From positions 354,382 through 418,381 of the forward strand of contig NZ_NSCM01000001.1 of assembly GCF_003287735.1 (NCBI RefSeq): DNA of 64,000 bases, in the 5' to 3' direction. Made by a program: the position numbers and the translations under genes. A model generated the notes under the pieces. The model was not told where the DNA came from and searched no databases. It was given only the letters and a program-made list of their open reading frames with translations. The stretch comes from Photorhabdus bodei (GTDB taxonomy: Bacteria > Pseudomonadota > Gammaproteobacteria > Enterobacterales > Enterobacteriaceae). Shown piece by piece: positions 1 to 8,435 of this stretch (position 1 is its first letter; each line of letters starts with the position of its first letter).

Positions 1-508
1 ACATGTCACATATATTGTGTTATTTACACCAAACATGCAATAAATAAAAAACCAGCCTAATAGTAGTGGTTAGTAATTATATAATCAACAGGAAATTCAA
101 GATAAAAAATATAACGGACAGATAATCTAAAATTCATATAGGTCATAGCAGTAGAGCGAGATCCTACTATGCATATATCCGTCATCTTTCAAGTTGCCTC
201 TTTGTTGGCTGCACTCGCTCACCCCGGTCACATAGTTACCTATGCTCCCGGGGATTCACTCCCTTGCCGTCGCGATCCATCTTGAAATCCATAGGGTATA
301 TATGTTCACTTCAAAGAAAATTAATATCTGCGATTATATGGCCGATATAATAGATAACGAGGGAACGCTGTTTCGTATTGAAATCCGATCGGCCATTAAA
401 AATCACAATAGCCAGTTGAATAGCAATCATTACATCAGAAAAAAATGATAAAAAACAAGATGAGCCAGATCTATCTCTTATAACATGAATAATCTGACTC
501 ACTGTTCA
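1..508. other. gene-free left edge
   Basis: No convincing gene is seen in these 508 bases. The only recognisable structure is the ERIC element at 174-300. Open frames through this stretch run across the ERIC in frames found at every other copy, so they are not coding. The rest is AT-rich spacer downstream of the small secreted-protein gene at 509-964. Confidence 0.6.
174..300 (-). repeat. ERIC element, full copy
   Basis: A 127-bp imperfect palindrome ending in TATACCC/GGGTATA, with the ERIC core GAATCCCCGGGAGCATAG and GTGACCGGGGTGAG (read on the minus strand here). It is nearly identical to the other copies in the window. It lies downstream of the 509-964 gene. Confidence 0.93.
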
Positions 509-964
509 CTACTTCATAGTAAATTCAACTGACCATTCGTAGGTCAAAAAATTAATAGAGGTTATAGTTGCATTACAAACAGCCCCACCACTCGGCGTTG
601 CTCCCTTATTCCACTTTGGAACTTTAACACCATTGACGTATGTGTTAACGAAAGTAGTCGAAAAAACACAAGACTTATTCCCAATTTTATATCGCACTAT
701 CGCATAATTTCCATCAGGTGAAATCGGGCTTTGAACCTGATAACTATTGACTCCTCCTGGCCCTACTCTTGAACTAGGTTTGGGTGTTGCATTGACATAG
801 GTACTGGATTCATTGTTAGTAATGATGGTATAAACAGCATCCGCGCTACCAGACGCGCCAAGATGCTTAAATGTAACCGTTACAGACGGACCTGCATAAG
901 CGACACCTGCGGCAGTTAGGGAAGTAGTTGCAAACAGGGCCAACAACGATTTACGTACTAACAT
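509..964 (-). CDS. small secreted protein of unknown function
   Basis: A 151-residue protein with a clear N-terminal signal peptide: basic MLVRK, hydrophobic core, and a probable cleavage after AYA at about residue 24. The mature part is about 127 residues, rich in Ser, Thr, Val and Asn, with two Cys (CVFST and VCNAT) that could form a disulfide. The composition suggests a beta-sandwich secreted or surface protein. A purine-rich Shine-Dalgarno stretch (GGAGAG) precedes the ATG. I do not recognise the family. It stands alone beside the biosynthetic cluster, and nothing links it functionally beyond position. Confidence 0.7.
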   Translation of the reverse strand: MLVRKSLLALFATTSLTAAGVAYAGPSVTVTFKHLGASGSADAVYTIITNNESSTYVNATPKPSSRVGPGGVNSYQVQSPISPDGNYAIVRYKIGNKSCVFSTTFVNTYVNGVKVPKWNKGATPSGGAVCNATITSINFLTYEWSVEFTMK

Positions 965-1136
965 GTTAGATACTCTCCTTTATGTTGTTTAAAATGGCTT
1001 ACTGCGTTTTAATACAACTTTCTCTTCTATCTTTCTCTTCTATAACGTTATTGGAGCGCACGATATATGCGCCAATCCCATAAAGTAAATTTTCACTTTA
1101 CGTATCTATAATACTAGACCACTTTGCAGAACTTAT

Positions 1137-2024
1137 TTAAAAAGGTAAGAGGTTCTCCGCCATAAAATCTACAAATACTCTGACCTTAGGGGACAAATGA
1201 CGGCTTGATGGCCAAAGTATACGAAAAACTGTGGAACTTTCGTTATATTTATCCAAAACAGTGACCAAAGAGCCTTCTTTCAACTGTCGGTAAACGGCGA
1301 TATTCGGCACACAAGCTATCCCAAGACCATGCTCGGCAAAACAGACTTGCGGTTCTAAACTATCCGTCACCATATTGCACGGTAAGTTAAGCTCAATTTT
1401 TTTACCATCACGATTCAAAGGCCATACGTTTAATTTCCCATTTGTTGGAAAACGATATAATAAGCACTGATGGCTAACAAGATCTTCGGGTTCTTCTGGA
1501 AAACCTGCGGCCGCAAAATAGGCAGGAGAGCCGACAATAACCTGACGGTAAGAACCTAGCATCCTAGACATTAATCTGGAATCACGTGGATCACCGGTTC
1601 GGAGTACAGCATCAAATCCCTCTTCAATAACATCCACTATTCGATCAGAGCAACTTATATCAAGTTTAATCTCTGGATAAAGGCGATTAAAAGCAGCAAA
1701 TTTCGGCATAAACAGCATACCCACTGACGGTAGGCTAATCTTTAACTTTCCACTTGGCATTTTCTGCATCTGAGATAGTTCAGTTTCAGCAGCCTCAACC
1801 TCATCAAGAATTCGCTTGCACCGTTCAAAGAATAATGTCCCTTCAGGCGTTAATGTGACGGTTCGCGTAGATCGATGGAAAAGGCGTATTCCCAGACGCT
1901 CTTCTAACCGAACAATAGCCTTACTAACCGCCGACGAAGAGATGCCAAGTTGTTGACCTGCGACTGTGAAGCTACGGGCATCAGCAGCCCGAACGAACAC
2001 GTTCAATGACCCCAAACTATCCAT
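1137..2024 (-). CDS. LysR-family transcriptional regulator
   Basis: A 295-residue LysR-type regulator of typical length. Residues 1-60 form the winged helix-turn-helix: FVRAADARSFTVAGQQLG, then SSSAVSKAIVRLEERLG, then LFHRSTRTVTLTPEG. Residues from about 90 onward form the periplasmic-binding-like effector domain. It resembles the DsdC/YafC/CrgA-type subgroup that often sits next to an MFS efflux gene. It is divergent from the NRPS gene at 2433 across a 408-bp spacer, the usual layout for a regulator controlling its neighbour. Control of the NRPS, MFS and formyltransferase genes is inferred, and its effector is unknown. Confidence 0.92.
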   Translation of the reverse strand: MDSLGSLNVFVRAADARSFTVAGQQLGISSSAVSKAIVRLEERLGIRLFHRSTRTVTLTPEGTLFFERCKRILDEVEAAETELSQMQKMPSGKLKISLPSVGMLFMPKFAAFNRLYPEIKLDISCSDRIVDVIEEGFDAVLRTGDPRDSRLMSRMLGSYRQVIVGSPAYFAAAGFPEEPEDLVSHQCLLYRFPTNGKLNVWPLNRDGKKIELNLPCNMVTDSLEPQVCFAEHGLGIACVPNIAVYRQLKEGSLVTVLDKYNESSTVFRILWPSSRHLSPKVRVFVDFMAENLLPF

Positions 2025-2432
2025 ATTTCCCCCATTGCTGACAGATTGGTCATAAGTGTTTTGAACATCATCCTACTGTTCACTGGTCTATGGTAGCAAG
2101 TAGTATAGGCGTTAGGAGAAATTATCTTATATCTACATATTTATTAATAAAAAAATAGATAACTCAGGTTTGCTAAATACAAGAATCATCAAGTCGATAA
2201 AGATAATTTATCCCAAGTATTTAATAAATAAACGTCAGAGTGGAAAAAGAACAAACATGATAGTTAATAATATTGAATAGCCCCTTCTTAAAGGAAGGAT
2301 TTATAAGACCAGGAAATGATTTTCCTAAGTTGGAATATTTTAATTTTATTCCACAGGAATATCAGATAGTTAAAGAAGAAGCCGATACGCTCTCCTTTTG
2401 GCTTCTCTCCTTAAATAAAGGTATAAAATAAG
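2025..2432. promoter_or_regulatory. divergent LysR/NRPS control region
   Basis: This 408-bp AT-rich spacer must carry both the LysR promoter and the NRPS promoter. Visible structures are a small inverted repeat CCTTCTTAAAGGAAGG near 2284-2299 and a 7-bp stem AGAAGCC...GGCTTCT near 2378-2407, just before the NRPS ribosome site. That second stem lacks a T-tract, so it may be an mRNA leader structure rather than a terminator. Exact LysR (T-N11-A) sites cannot be chosen by eye. Confidence 0.5.
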
Positions 2433-5183
2433 ATGCAATCAACTCTCCCAATAATCAAATGGCGCAATATATTAAAAACAGGACAGTATCGAAAATATGA
2501 TATCTCCAGCGCTCAACCGGCAAATGAAAATTGGACAACGTTAAATAACATTAAGTTACCAGCGAGTTTTCAACGAAAAGAGTGCCTACCGGGATTACTC
2601 TTTTCACACGTCAGATCAACTCCCTGGGCTACAGCAATCATTCACGGTGAAGAGCGACTCAGTTATTTGGAAATGGCAATTGGCAGTGTGTATCTGGCCT
2701 GCTATCTGCAAAACCTGGGATGTTTAGCGGGTGATTGCGTCGGTATATTTGTTGAACCGTCGATTGAGCAGATGATCGGAGTTTGGGGAACTCTTTTTGC
2801 CGGTGGTGCGTATCTGCCATTGTCTCATGATTATCCAGAGGAACGACTTCGTTACATGATCCACGATAGCAATCTGAAAATGATATTTACCCAAGAAAAA
2901 TTAAAGGAAAAATTAGTCAGGTTGGTTGCAGAAAATATCCATATCGTGACTCTTGAAGACGTAGAGAAATCATTAGAATCCAGTGCCATTACCAGCAACA
3001 TCCTCCATGACTACCTTAGCCCAGATAGCTTGGCTTATGTCATTTATACCTCTGGAAGTACAGGGAAACCGAAAGGTGTAATGATTGAACACCGCAGTAT
3101 CGTTAACCAAATGTGTTGGTTAAATGAAAAATGCGATTTAAACATTGAAAAAACAATTATTCAGAAAACGCCCATCAGCTTTGATGCAGCTCAATGGGAA
3201 ATATTATCAGTCAGTTGTGGTAGTCGGGTTGTTATTAGCTCATCTGGAACACACAGGAATATTCCCCAACTCATTGACCTGATTATTCGCCACAATGTGA
3301 CCACGTTACAATGTGTTCCCACGCTATTACAAGCACTGATCGATAATCACAAATTCCGGGAATGCCACACCCTTCGGCAAATATTCATCGGAGCAGAGAG
3401 CTTATCAAGAAAACTCGCCACTCAATGTATCCATACACTACCAAACTGTCTACTGATTAATATGTATGGCCCGGCGGAATGTACAATTAATGCTTCAGTT
3501 TTCTTTGTTAATCACTACCCAATATCTGACGAAGTTAATTCAGTCCCTATTGGTAAACCGGTATCCAATACGGAATTTTTTATTCTCGATCACCACTATC
3601 AGCTCGCCTCAGAATATGAAATTGGAGAGATTTATATTGCAGGTACTCAAGTCGCAAGAGGATATCTGAATCGTCAGGATCTCACAGAAGAACACTTTCT
3701 TGAAATTGCGATACCACCAAATACGCAAAAAATCCGGCTTTATAGAACCGGAGATCTGGCCTATTGGGATAAAGAGGGTAATGCCCACTTTGCTGGCCGG
3801 AAAGATAATCAAATTAAAGTGAGAGGGATGCGGGTCGAATTAGAAGAAATAAAAAATGCAATGGAAGTTATCGATCAAGTGAAACACGCTGCAATTTTGG
3901 CGGAAAAAGACCCTCAACACCGTTCGATACAATTAACCGCCTGTATTGAATTAGCCGATGAAACAATACGCCAGCAAGCAAAGTATGACATTACTTCAAT
4001 TCTGCGGAGTGAACTTAGCAAAACATTACCGGACTATATGTTACCTGACAGATTTTTGTTCCTGGATACCATGCCGCTAACTTCCAGTGGAAAAATCGAT
4101 TTCGACACATTACAAGTACTGGTCAGCACAGTATCACACAGTCCACAGGTACTCCCAAGCACCTCGACAGAAACACAGATCGTAAAGATATGGGAAGAAG
4201 TGCTAACGCGAGAAAGCATATCTACCGAAGATGACTTCTTTGCTTTAGGTGGCAATTCTCTGATAGCCGTCCATCTGATACAACGTTTAAATGAAGAATT
4301 TGCGTTATCGCTACCTCTCCATACTCTATTTGAGGCCGCAACGGTTAAACAATTGGCAAAAATCGTTGAAGGTGAAGTGACCAGATTATCTTCACGATTG
4401 GCCTGTTTACAGGAAAAAGATGCTGGATTACCTGTCTTTTGCTGGCCAGGATTGGGGGGATACCCAATGAATTTACACCTGCTGGCTACACAGATCTGCA
4501 CTGATCGATCATTTTATGGCATCCAAGCTTACGGAATTAATGAAGGAGAGGTTCCATACTCCACCATAGCCGAAATGGTGATTCAAGACATAACAGAAAT
4601 CAAAAAATTACAACCTACTGGCCCATACACGCTATGGGGATACTCTTTTGGCTCTGTATTGGCTTTCGAAGCGGCTTACCAATTAGAACGAGCCGGAGAA
4701 CGTGTCGAAAAGGTGGTTCTAATCGCGCCAGGACTCTCGAAGATAAAATATCACGTTAATTCCACGGGAACAGAAAATGGATCTACTTACCAGAACAGTG
4801 AGTTGATATCACTATTATTCTCTGTATTTGCAGGCACTTCTCACAGTTCAGCGTTGAATGAATGCCTGGCTAACGTTATCGATGAGCAAAGCTTTGTCTC
4901 TTTTGTTCATAAGCACTACCCAAATCTGGCCCCTACGTTAATTGTTCGAATTGCCAGGATAGTTATTCAAACCTACGGACAGAAATATTCAGCAACAGAA
5001 CTGCAAGAACGAATAATCAAGGCACCAATTACGGTGTTTAATGCACGTGACGATGCCGTTTCTTTTATCGAAGAAGCAACACCATACCTAAAACATCCCC
5101 CAGAAAATATCAATCTTAACGTTGATCATTTCGAGGTACTTAAGGAATCAGGTGTTAACGAATTAGCTCGATTCTTGAGTTGA
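2433..5183 (+). CDS. single-module NRPS (A-T-TE), predicted to activate glutamine
   Basis: A 916-residue nonribosomal peptide synthetase with no condensation domain. Adenylation domain, about residues 50-560: core A3 at 202-215 (TSGSTGKPKG), A4 with D251, A5 YGPAE at 345-349, A8 GRKDNQIKVRG, A10 Lys K554. The thiolation domain has LGGNSL with phosphopantetheine Ser609. The thioesterase has GYSFG (Ser738), Asp873/874 and His899. Aligning to GrsA by eye gives pocket residues D251 A252 W255 Q293 F318 G320 M344 I352 N353 K554. That is one change from the glutamine code I recall for indigoidine synthetases. Unlike those enzymes it has no oxidase insert between A8 and A9; the spacing is normal at about 65 residues. 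Inference: it loads Gln, and the TE may cyclise it (for example to an aminoglutarimide) or hydrolyse it. It is followed by an MFS pump and a formyltransferase gene. Confidence 0.93.
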   Translation: MQSTLPIIKWRNILKTGQYRKYDISSAQPANENWTTLNNIKLPASFQRKECLPGLLFSHVRSTPWATAIIHGEERLSYLEMAIGSVYLACYLQNLGCLAGDCVGIFVEPSIEQMIGVWGTLFAGGAYLPLSHDYPEERLRYMIHDSNLKMIFTQEKLKEKLVRLVAENIHIVTLEDVEKSLESSAITSNILHDYLSPDSLAYVIYTSGSTGKPKGVMIEHRSIVNQMCWLNEKCDLNIEKTIIQKTPISFDAAQWEILSVSCGSRVVISSSGTHRNIPQLIDLIIRHNVTTLQCVPTLLQALIDNHKFRECHTLRQIFIGAESLSRKLATQCIHTLPNCLLINMYGPAECTINASVFFVNHYPISDEVNSVPIGKPVSNTEFFILDHHYQLASEYEIGEIYIAGTQVARGYLNRQDLTEEHFLEIAIPPNTQKIRLYRTGDLAYWDKEGNAHFAGRKDNQIKVRGMRVELEEIKNAMEVIDQVKHAAILAEKDPQHRSIQLTACIELADETIRQQAKYDITSILRSELSKTLPDYMLPDRFLFLDTMPLTSSGKIDFDTLQVLVSTVSHSPQVLPSTSTETQIVKIWEEVLTRESISTEDDFFALGGNSLIAVHLIQRLNEEFALSLPLHTLFEAATVKQLAKIVEGEVTRLSSRLACLQEKDAGLPVFCWPGLGGYPMNLHLLATQICTDRSFYGIQAYGINEGEVPYSTIAEMVIQDITEIKKLQPTGPYTLWGYSFGSVLAFEAAYQLERAGERVEKVVLIAPGLSKIKYHVNSTGTENGSTYQNSELISLLFSVFAGTSHSSALNECLANVIDEQSFVSFVHKHYPNLAPTLIVRIARIVIQTYGQKYSATELQERIIKAPITVFNARDDAVSFIEEATPYLKHPPENINLNVDHFEVLKESGVNELARFLS

Positions 5184-5227
5184 TTACTTCTGCAAACAAC
5201 ACAATGAAAATTATTTAAGGGGGTTCC

Positions 5228-6427
5228 ATGATTAAAGAAAAAACTGCCACTCATGCGAGCAGTACCAACTTTCCTCTCGTTGCTCTACTCGCGTTAGCAA
5301 TGACGGGATTCCTTGCACTTCTCACAGAGACATTCCCGGCGGGCATTCTATCCCAAATAAGTGACAGCTTGGCCGTTTCTGAAGCATTAGCTGGTCAATT
5401 CGTTACACTCTACGCAATTGGCTCACTTGTCGCTGCGATTCCACTGACGACAGCAACACAAGGTTGGCGCCGTCGCCGATTACTCTTGATGGCACTTACG
5501 GGTTTGTTAGTCTTTAATACGCTCACCGCGTTAACATCTAACTATATAGTGGCACTTGCGGCCAGACTTCTTTCAGGCATGGCAGGCGGCTTAATCTGGG
5601 GAATGTTGGTCGGCTATGCCCGACGGATGGTACCCGATCATTTAAAAGGACGCGCATTGGCTGTAGCCGGTGTCGGGGCACCACTGGCACTCTCTCTTGG
5701 CGTGCCATTAGGAACATTCATTGGTGGAATTGTTGGCTGGCGTACAACTTTTGGTTTGATGTCTATTCTAACATTGGTCGTTATCGCATGGGTCATGTTG
5801 AAAGTCCCTGACTACCCAGGACGGGCTGCCGAAAAACGTATACCGATCAAAAAAGTTATCATGATTCCAGGAGTACGACCGGTATTAAGCGTTCTTGTTT
5901 GTTGGGTACTGGCTCACAGTATTCTTTATACCTATGTATTGCCTTTTGTGACACAGGCGGGGCTTGCTACCAGGATTGATCTTGTGTTGTTAGCCTTTGG
6001 TGTGGCGTCGTTGCTTGGAATATGGATAACAGGGCTGTTAATTGACAAAATGTTACGTTCGTTGGTGCTGATAAGTCTTGCCCTATTTACATTCGCCTCT
6101 CTCATACTTGGTGTTATCGGTACTCTTCCTGTCTTTGTTTTTCTTGCCGTGATCTTATGGGGGCTAACCTTCGGCGGTGCCGCCGCCCTACTTCAAACTG
6201 CATTGGCCGAATCTGCCGGGGAAGGTGCAGACGTTGCTCAGTCGATTCTTGTTACCTTATGGAATTTAGCCATTGCAGCCGGGGGCATTATTGGCGGGAT
6301 ATTACTTGAAACACTTGGTGCCAGCTCGTTCCCGTGGACCTTACTTGTTCTGTTAGTGCTAGCTTTGTTGATCGTCTGGAATTCAGGCAACTATGGCTTC
6401 CCTCATAAAGGAATCAAAGGTAAGTGA
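5228..6427 (+). CDS. MFS drug/product exporter (DHA1, YdhP/AraJ-like)
   Basis: A 399-residue, 12-helix major facilitator protein. The motif region between helices 2 and 3 is WRRRRLLLM, helix 4 carries GGLIWGMLVGYARRMVP, and helix 5 has the antiporter-type glycine/proline motif GAPLALSLGVPLG. This places it among proton-coupled DHA1 exporters related to YdhP and AraJ. A strong ribosome site (AAGGGGG) lies just upstream of the ATG. It starts 44 bp after the NRPS stop in the same direction, so it is probably co-transcribed. It likely exports the NRPS product or gives self-resistance; the substrate is inferred from context only. Confidence 0.92.
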   Translation: MIKEKTATHASSTNFPLVALLALAMTGFLALLTETFPAGILSQISDSLAVSEALAGQFVTLYAIGSLVAAIPLTTATQGWRRRRLLLMALTGLLVFNTLTALTSNYIVALAARLLSGMAGGLIWGMLVGYARRMVPDHLKGRALAVAGVGAPLALSLGVPLGTFIGGIVGWRTTFGLMSILTLVVIAWVMLKVPDYPGRAAEKRIPIKKVIMIPGVRPVLSVLVCWVLAHSILYTYVLPFVTQAGLATRIDLVLLAFGVASLLGIWITGLLIDKMLRSLVLISLALFTFASLILGVIGTLPVFVFLAVILWGLTFGGAAALLQTALAESAGEGADVAQSILVTLWNLAIAAGGIIGGILLETLGASSFPWTLLVLLVLALLIVWNSGNYGFPHKGIKGK

Positions 6428-6536
6428 ACAATATCGGGGTTTGTCTGTGTTTAAACGCAGTTCAAGGCAATTAAGCCTATGAACTTTACTTACTCTCAAA
6501 CAAATCCCTTCACTCAATAACGATAAAGGGGATAAC

Positions 6537-8351
6537 ATGCCCGGCGAATTCACATCTTCAACGCAAGAGAAAAAAAATAGCACCGATAACACACTAACCG
6601 ATAACATACTAACCAATAACACACTAGAAGTTGAAAAGTGCAAAATTGTAAACCACTCCACTGGAGAAGCTCGATCTTGTGTCGTCATCGGTGGTACAAC
6701 ACTTGCGATACGTTGTACCCAACAACTTCAAGCGGCCGGATACATAATTGTGGCTATTTTTCCCACGGAATCTCTGTTTTCCGAATGGGCAACTTCTCAA
6801 AATATACACTGTGTTGAAGCACTAGAAGATCTCTTGACGCTCTCCAAAACTGAGTCAATATGCTGGCTTTTTTCCATAGTCAATCCAGTTATTCTCCCTA
6901 CTCTATTAATCAATCAGCTCTCTCAAGGTGCTTTCAACTACCACGACGCCCCTCTACCACGCTATGCCGGCACACATGCCACTTCTTGGGCTATCCTTGC
7001 TGGTGAGTCTCAGTATGCTATTACCTGGCATTTAATCGGATCTATGGTCGACAGTGGCGATATTGTTGTGCAGCATCATGTTGATATTAAAAATACCGAC
7101 ACCGCACTTTCACTGAATCTTAAATGTTATCAGGCTGCTATCGAAGGATTTACCGAACTATTAAACAACCTAGAGAACGGTGATATACCCCGCCGACAGC
7201 AAGATCCCGATAACCGCAGTTTTTTCTCAAGACGTCGCCGTCCAGACGCCGCGGGTTGTCTATTGTGGAATAAAAAAGCTCAGGAATTGTCATCTTTGGT
7301 CAGATCTTTAACTTTCGGAGTTTACTATCCTAATCCACTAACATTACCAAAAGTTCTGCTGAGAGATCGCCTGGTATCGATAGGTACATTACAGGTGATG
7401 TATACACGTTCCGATCATAAACCAGGTACATTGTTGGGTATTAGCGAGGACCATTGGCTAATGACCACAAGTAGTGAAGATATACGTATTTCGTTTGTTA
7501 ATAGCCGTGGCAACCCAATAAATGCTCTCACCTTAGCCAATCAATGCAAACTTGACATTGGTGATCAACTCCCCACAATTGAAAGATCAGATATTAAGAC
7601 GTTAACAGATATACATGAACAACTTACCGAACAAGAGCTATTTTGGCAAAAAAGACTAGAGCGTTTTTCAACACCAATGCTGCCTTTTAAATTGCGGGCA
7701 ACGATAGATAAAATACCGGATTGGCATGTGTCTGAATGGAAAACAGTACTCAATCATAGCTCTCTTATTTCAACTGAGCTCGTTCAACATATTATATGCG
7801 CTTGGTTTATCTATTTGGCTCACACATCAAATGATACTCAATTTCAAGTCGGATGGGCGCAAGCAGGAGATGTTGTTCATTCTTCAAAATGGTCCTCCTT
7901 TTTCGCCATGATCGTCCCAATGGAGGTCCATATCAATTTACAACAACGTCTTACAGAGATTTTAAATTCAATATCGTCTGAACAGCAATTGCTTGAACAA
8001 CATAGAGTTTATCCCTGCGATATGGTCTCCAGACAGCCAGTATTACGCGCAATCAATCTATTACATAACAACCGCCCGTGGCCGATTGGTATTTCTGTCA
8101 TCTCTGGTTACAGTAAAGATCCAACGAACAAAAATGCCATACAGGAACATGCAATTATCGGAGAAATAATGACATTACAGATTGATCAAAATAAAGGAAA
8201 TTTCCGCTTCATATATAACAGCAAATTAGTTGCAGTAAATAATATTGAACATGTGGCATCTGATCTGGCGCTATTTTCGAATGTCATTGCAGACTCGAAA
8301 AATTTAAATATTACTGCAAATGAGCTTCCAATATACGAATTTTCACGGTGA
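6537..8351 (+). CDS. formyltransferase fused to the C-terminal half of an NRPS condensation domain
   Basis: A 604-residue protein. Residues 1-45 are a low-complexity leader encoded partly by three 15-bp repeats. Residues about 46-350 are a 10-formyltetrahydrofolate-dependent formyltransferase of the ArnA/Fmt/LgrA type, with the catalytic set visible: N134 and H136 in NYHDAPLPRYAG and D172 in VDSGDI. From about residue 360 (LTEQELFWQKRL) the chain matches the C-lobe of a condensation domain: FW..RL, AW..YLA, GWAQ, FFAMIVPM, RVYPCDMVSRQPVLR. The N-lobe with HHxxxDG is absent, so it cannot condense peptides. The expected role is to formylate the amino group of the aminoacyl chain on the neighbouring A-T-TE protein. 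The half-C may be a docking scaffold. The ribosome site is AAGGGG before the ATG. Confidence 0.85.
   Translation: MPGEFTSSTQEKKNSTDNTLTDNILTNNTLEVEKCKIVNHSTGEARSCVVIGGTTLAIRCTQQLQAAGYIIVAIFPTESLFSEWATSQNIHCVEALEDLLTLSKTESICWLFSIVNPVILPTLLINQLSQGAFNYHDAPLPRYAGTHATSWAILAGESQYAITWHLIGSMVDSGDIVVQHHVDIKNTDTALSLNLKCYQAAIEGFTELLNNLENGDIPRRQQDPDNRSFFSRRRRPDAAGCLLWNKKAQELSSLVRSLTFGVYYPNPLTLPKVLLRDRLVSIGTLQVMYTRSDHKPGTLLGISEDHWLMTTSSEDIRISFVNSRGNPINALTLANQCKLDIGDQLPTIERSDIKTLTDIHEQLTEQELFWQKRLERFSTPMLPFKLRATIDKIPDWHVSEWKTVLNHSSLISTELVQHIICAWFIYLAHTSNDTQFQVGWAQAGDVVHSSKWSSFFAMIVPMEVHINLQQRLTEILNSISSEQQLLEQHRVYPCDMVSRQPVLRAINLLHNNRPWPIGISVISGYSKDPTNKNAIQEHAIIGEIMTLQIDQNKGNFRFIYNSKLVAVNNIEHVASDLALFSNVIADSKNLNITANELPIYEFSR
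6585..6629 (+). repeat. three in-frame 15-bp tandem repeats
   Basis: Three tandem 15-mers (consensus GATAACACACTAACC) lie inside the 5' end of the formyltransferase gene. They encode the pentapeptides DNTLT, DNILT and NNTLE. They fall before the folded domain begins, so copy-number change would alter only leader length and keep the frame. Confidence 0.85.
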
Positions 8352-8385
8352 GATATTGCCCCAAAATTAGCAAAAACCGCGGTAA

Positions 8386-8406
8386 ACCCTCGCTCAATGC
8401 GAGGGT
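8386..8406 (-). terminator. stem-loop between convergent operons
   Basis: A perfect 8-bp stem ACCCTCGC / GCGAGGGT with a 5-base loop lies in the 84-bp gap between the formyltransferase gene (plus) and the efflux operon (minus). On the minus strand it is followed by T-rich sequence (GGTTTACCGCGGTTTTTG), so it best fits termination of the efflux operon. It could act both ways. Confidence 0.7.
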
Positions 8407-8435
8407 ATCGCAAAAGATCAATGAGGTTGAATCAG

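Noticed and set aside
242..448. Open frame starting inside an ERIC and running into the flank
   Set aside because: The same frame recurs at other ERIC copies because the element itself is open; there is no ribosome site or recognisable protein.
311..502. 63-residue minus-strand frame near the left edge
   Set aside because: No ribosome site, no similarity that I recognise, and AT-rich composition; it overlaps an ERIC-derived frame.
4034..4501. 155-residue frame antisense to the NRPS
   Set aside because: It covers the A-T domain region on the opposite strand; its openness follows from the codon use of the real gene.
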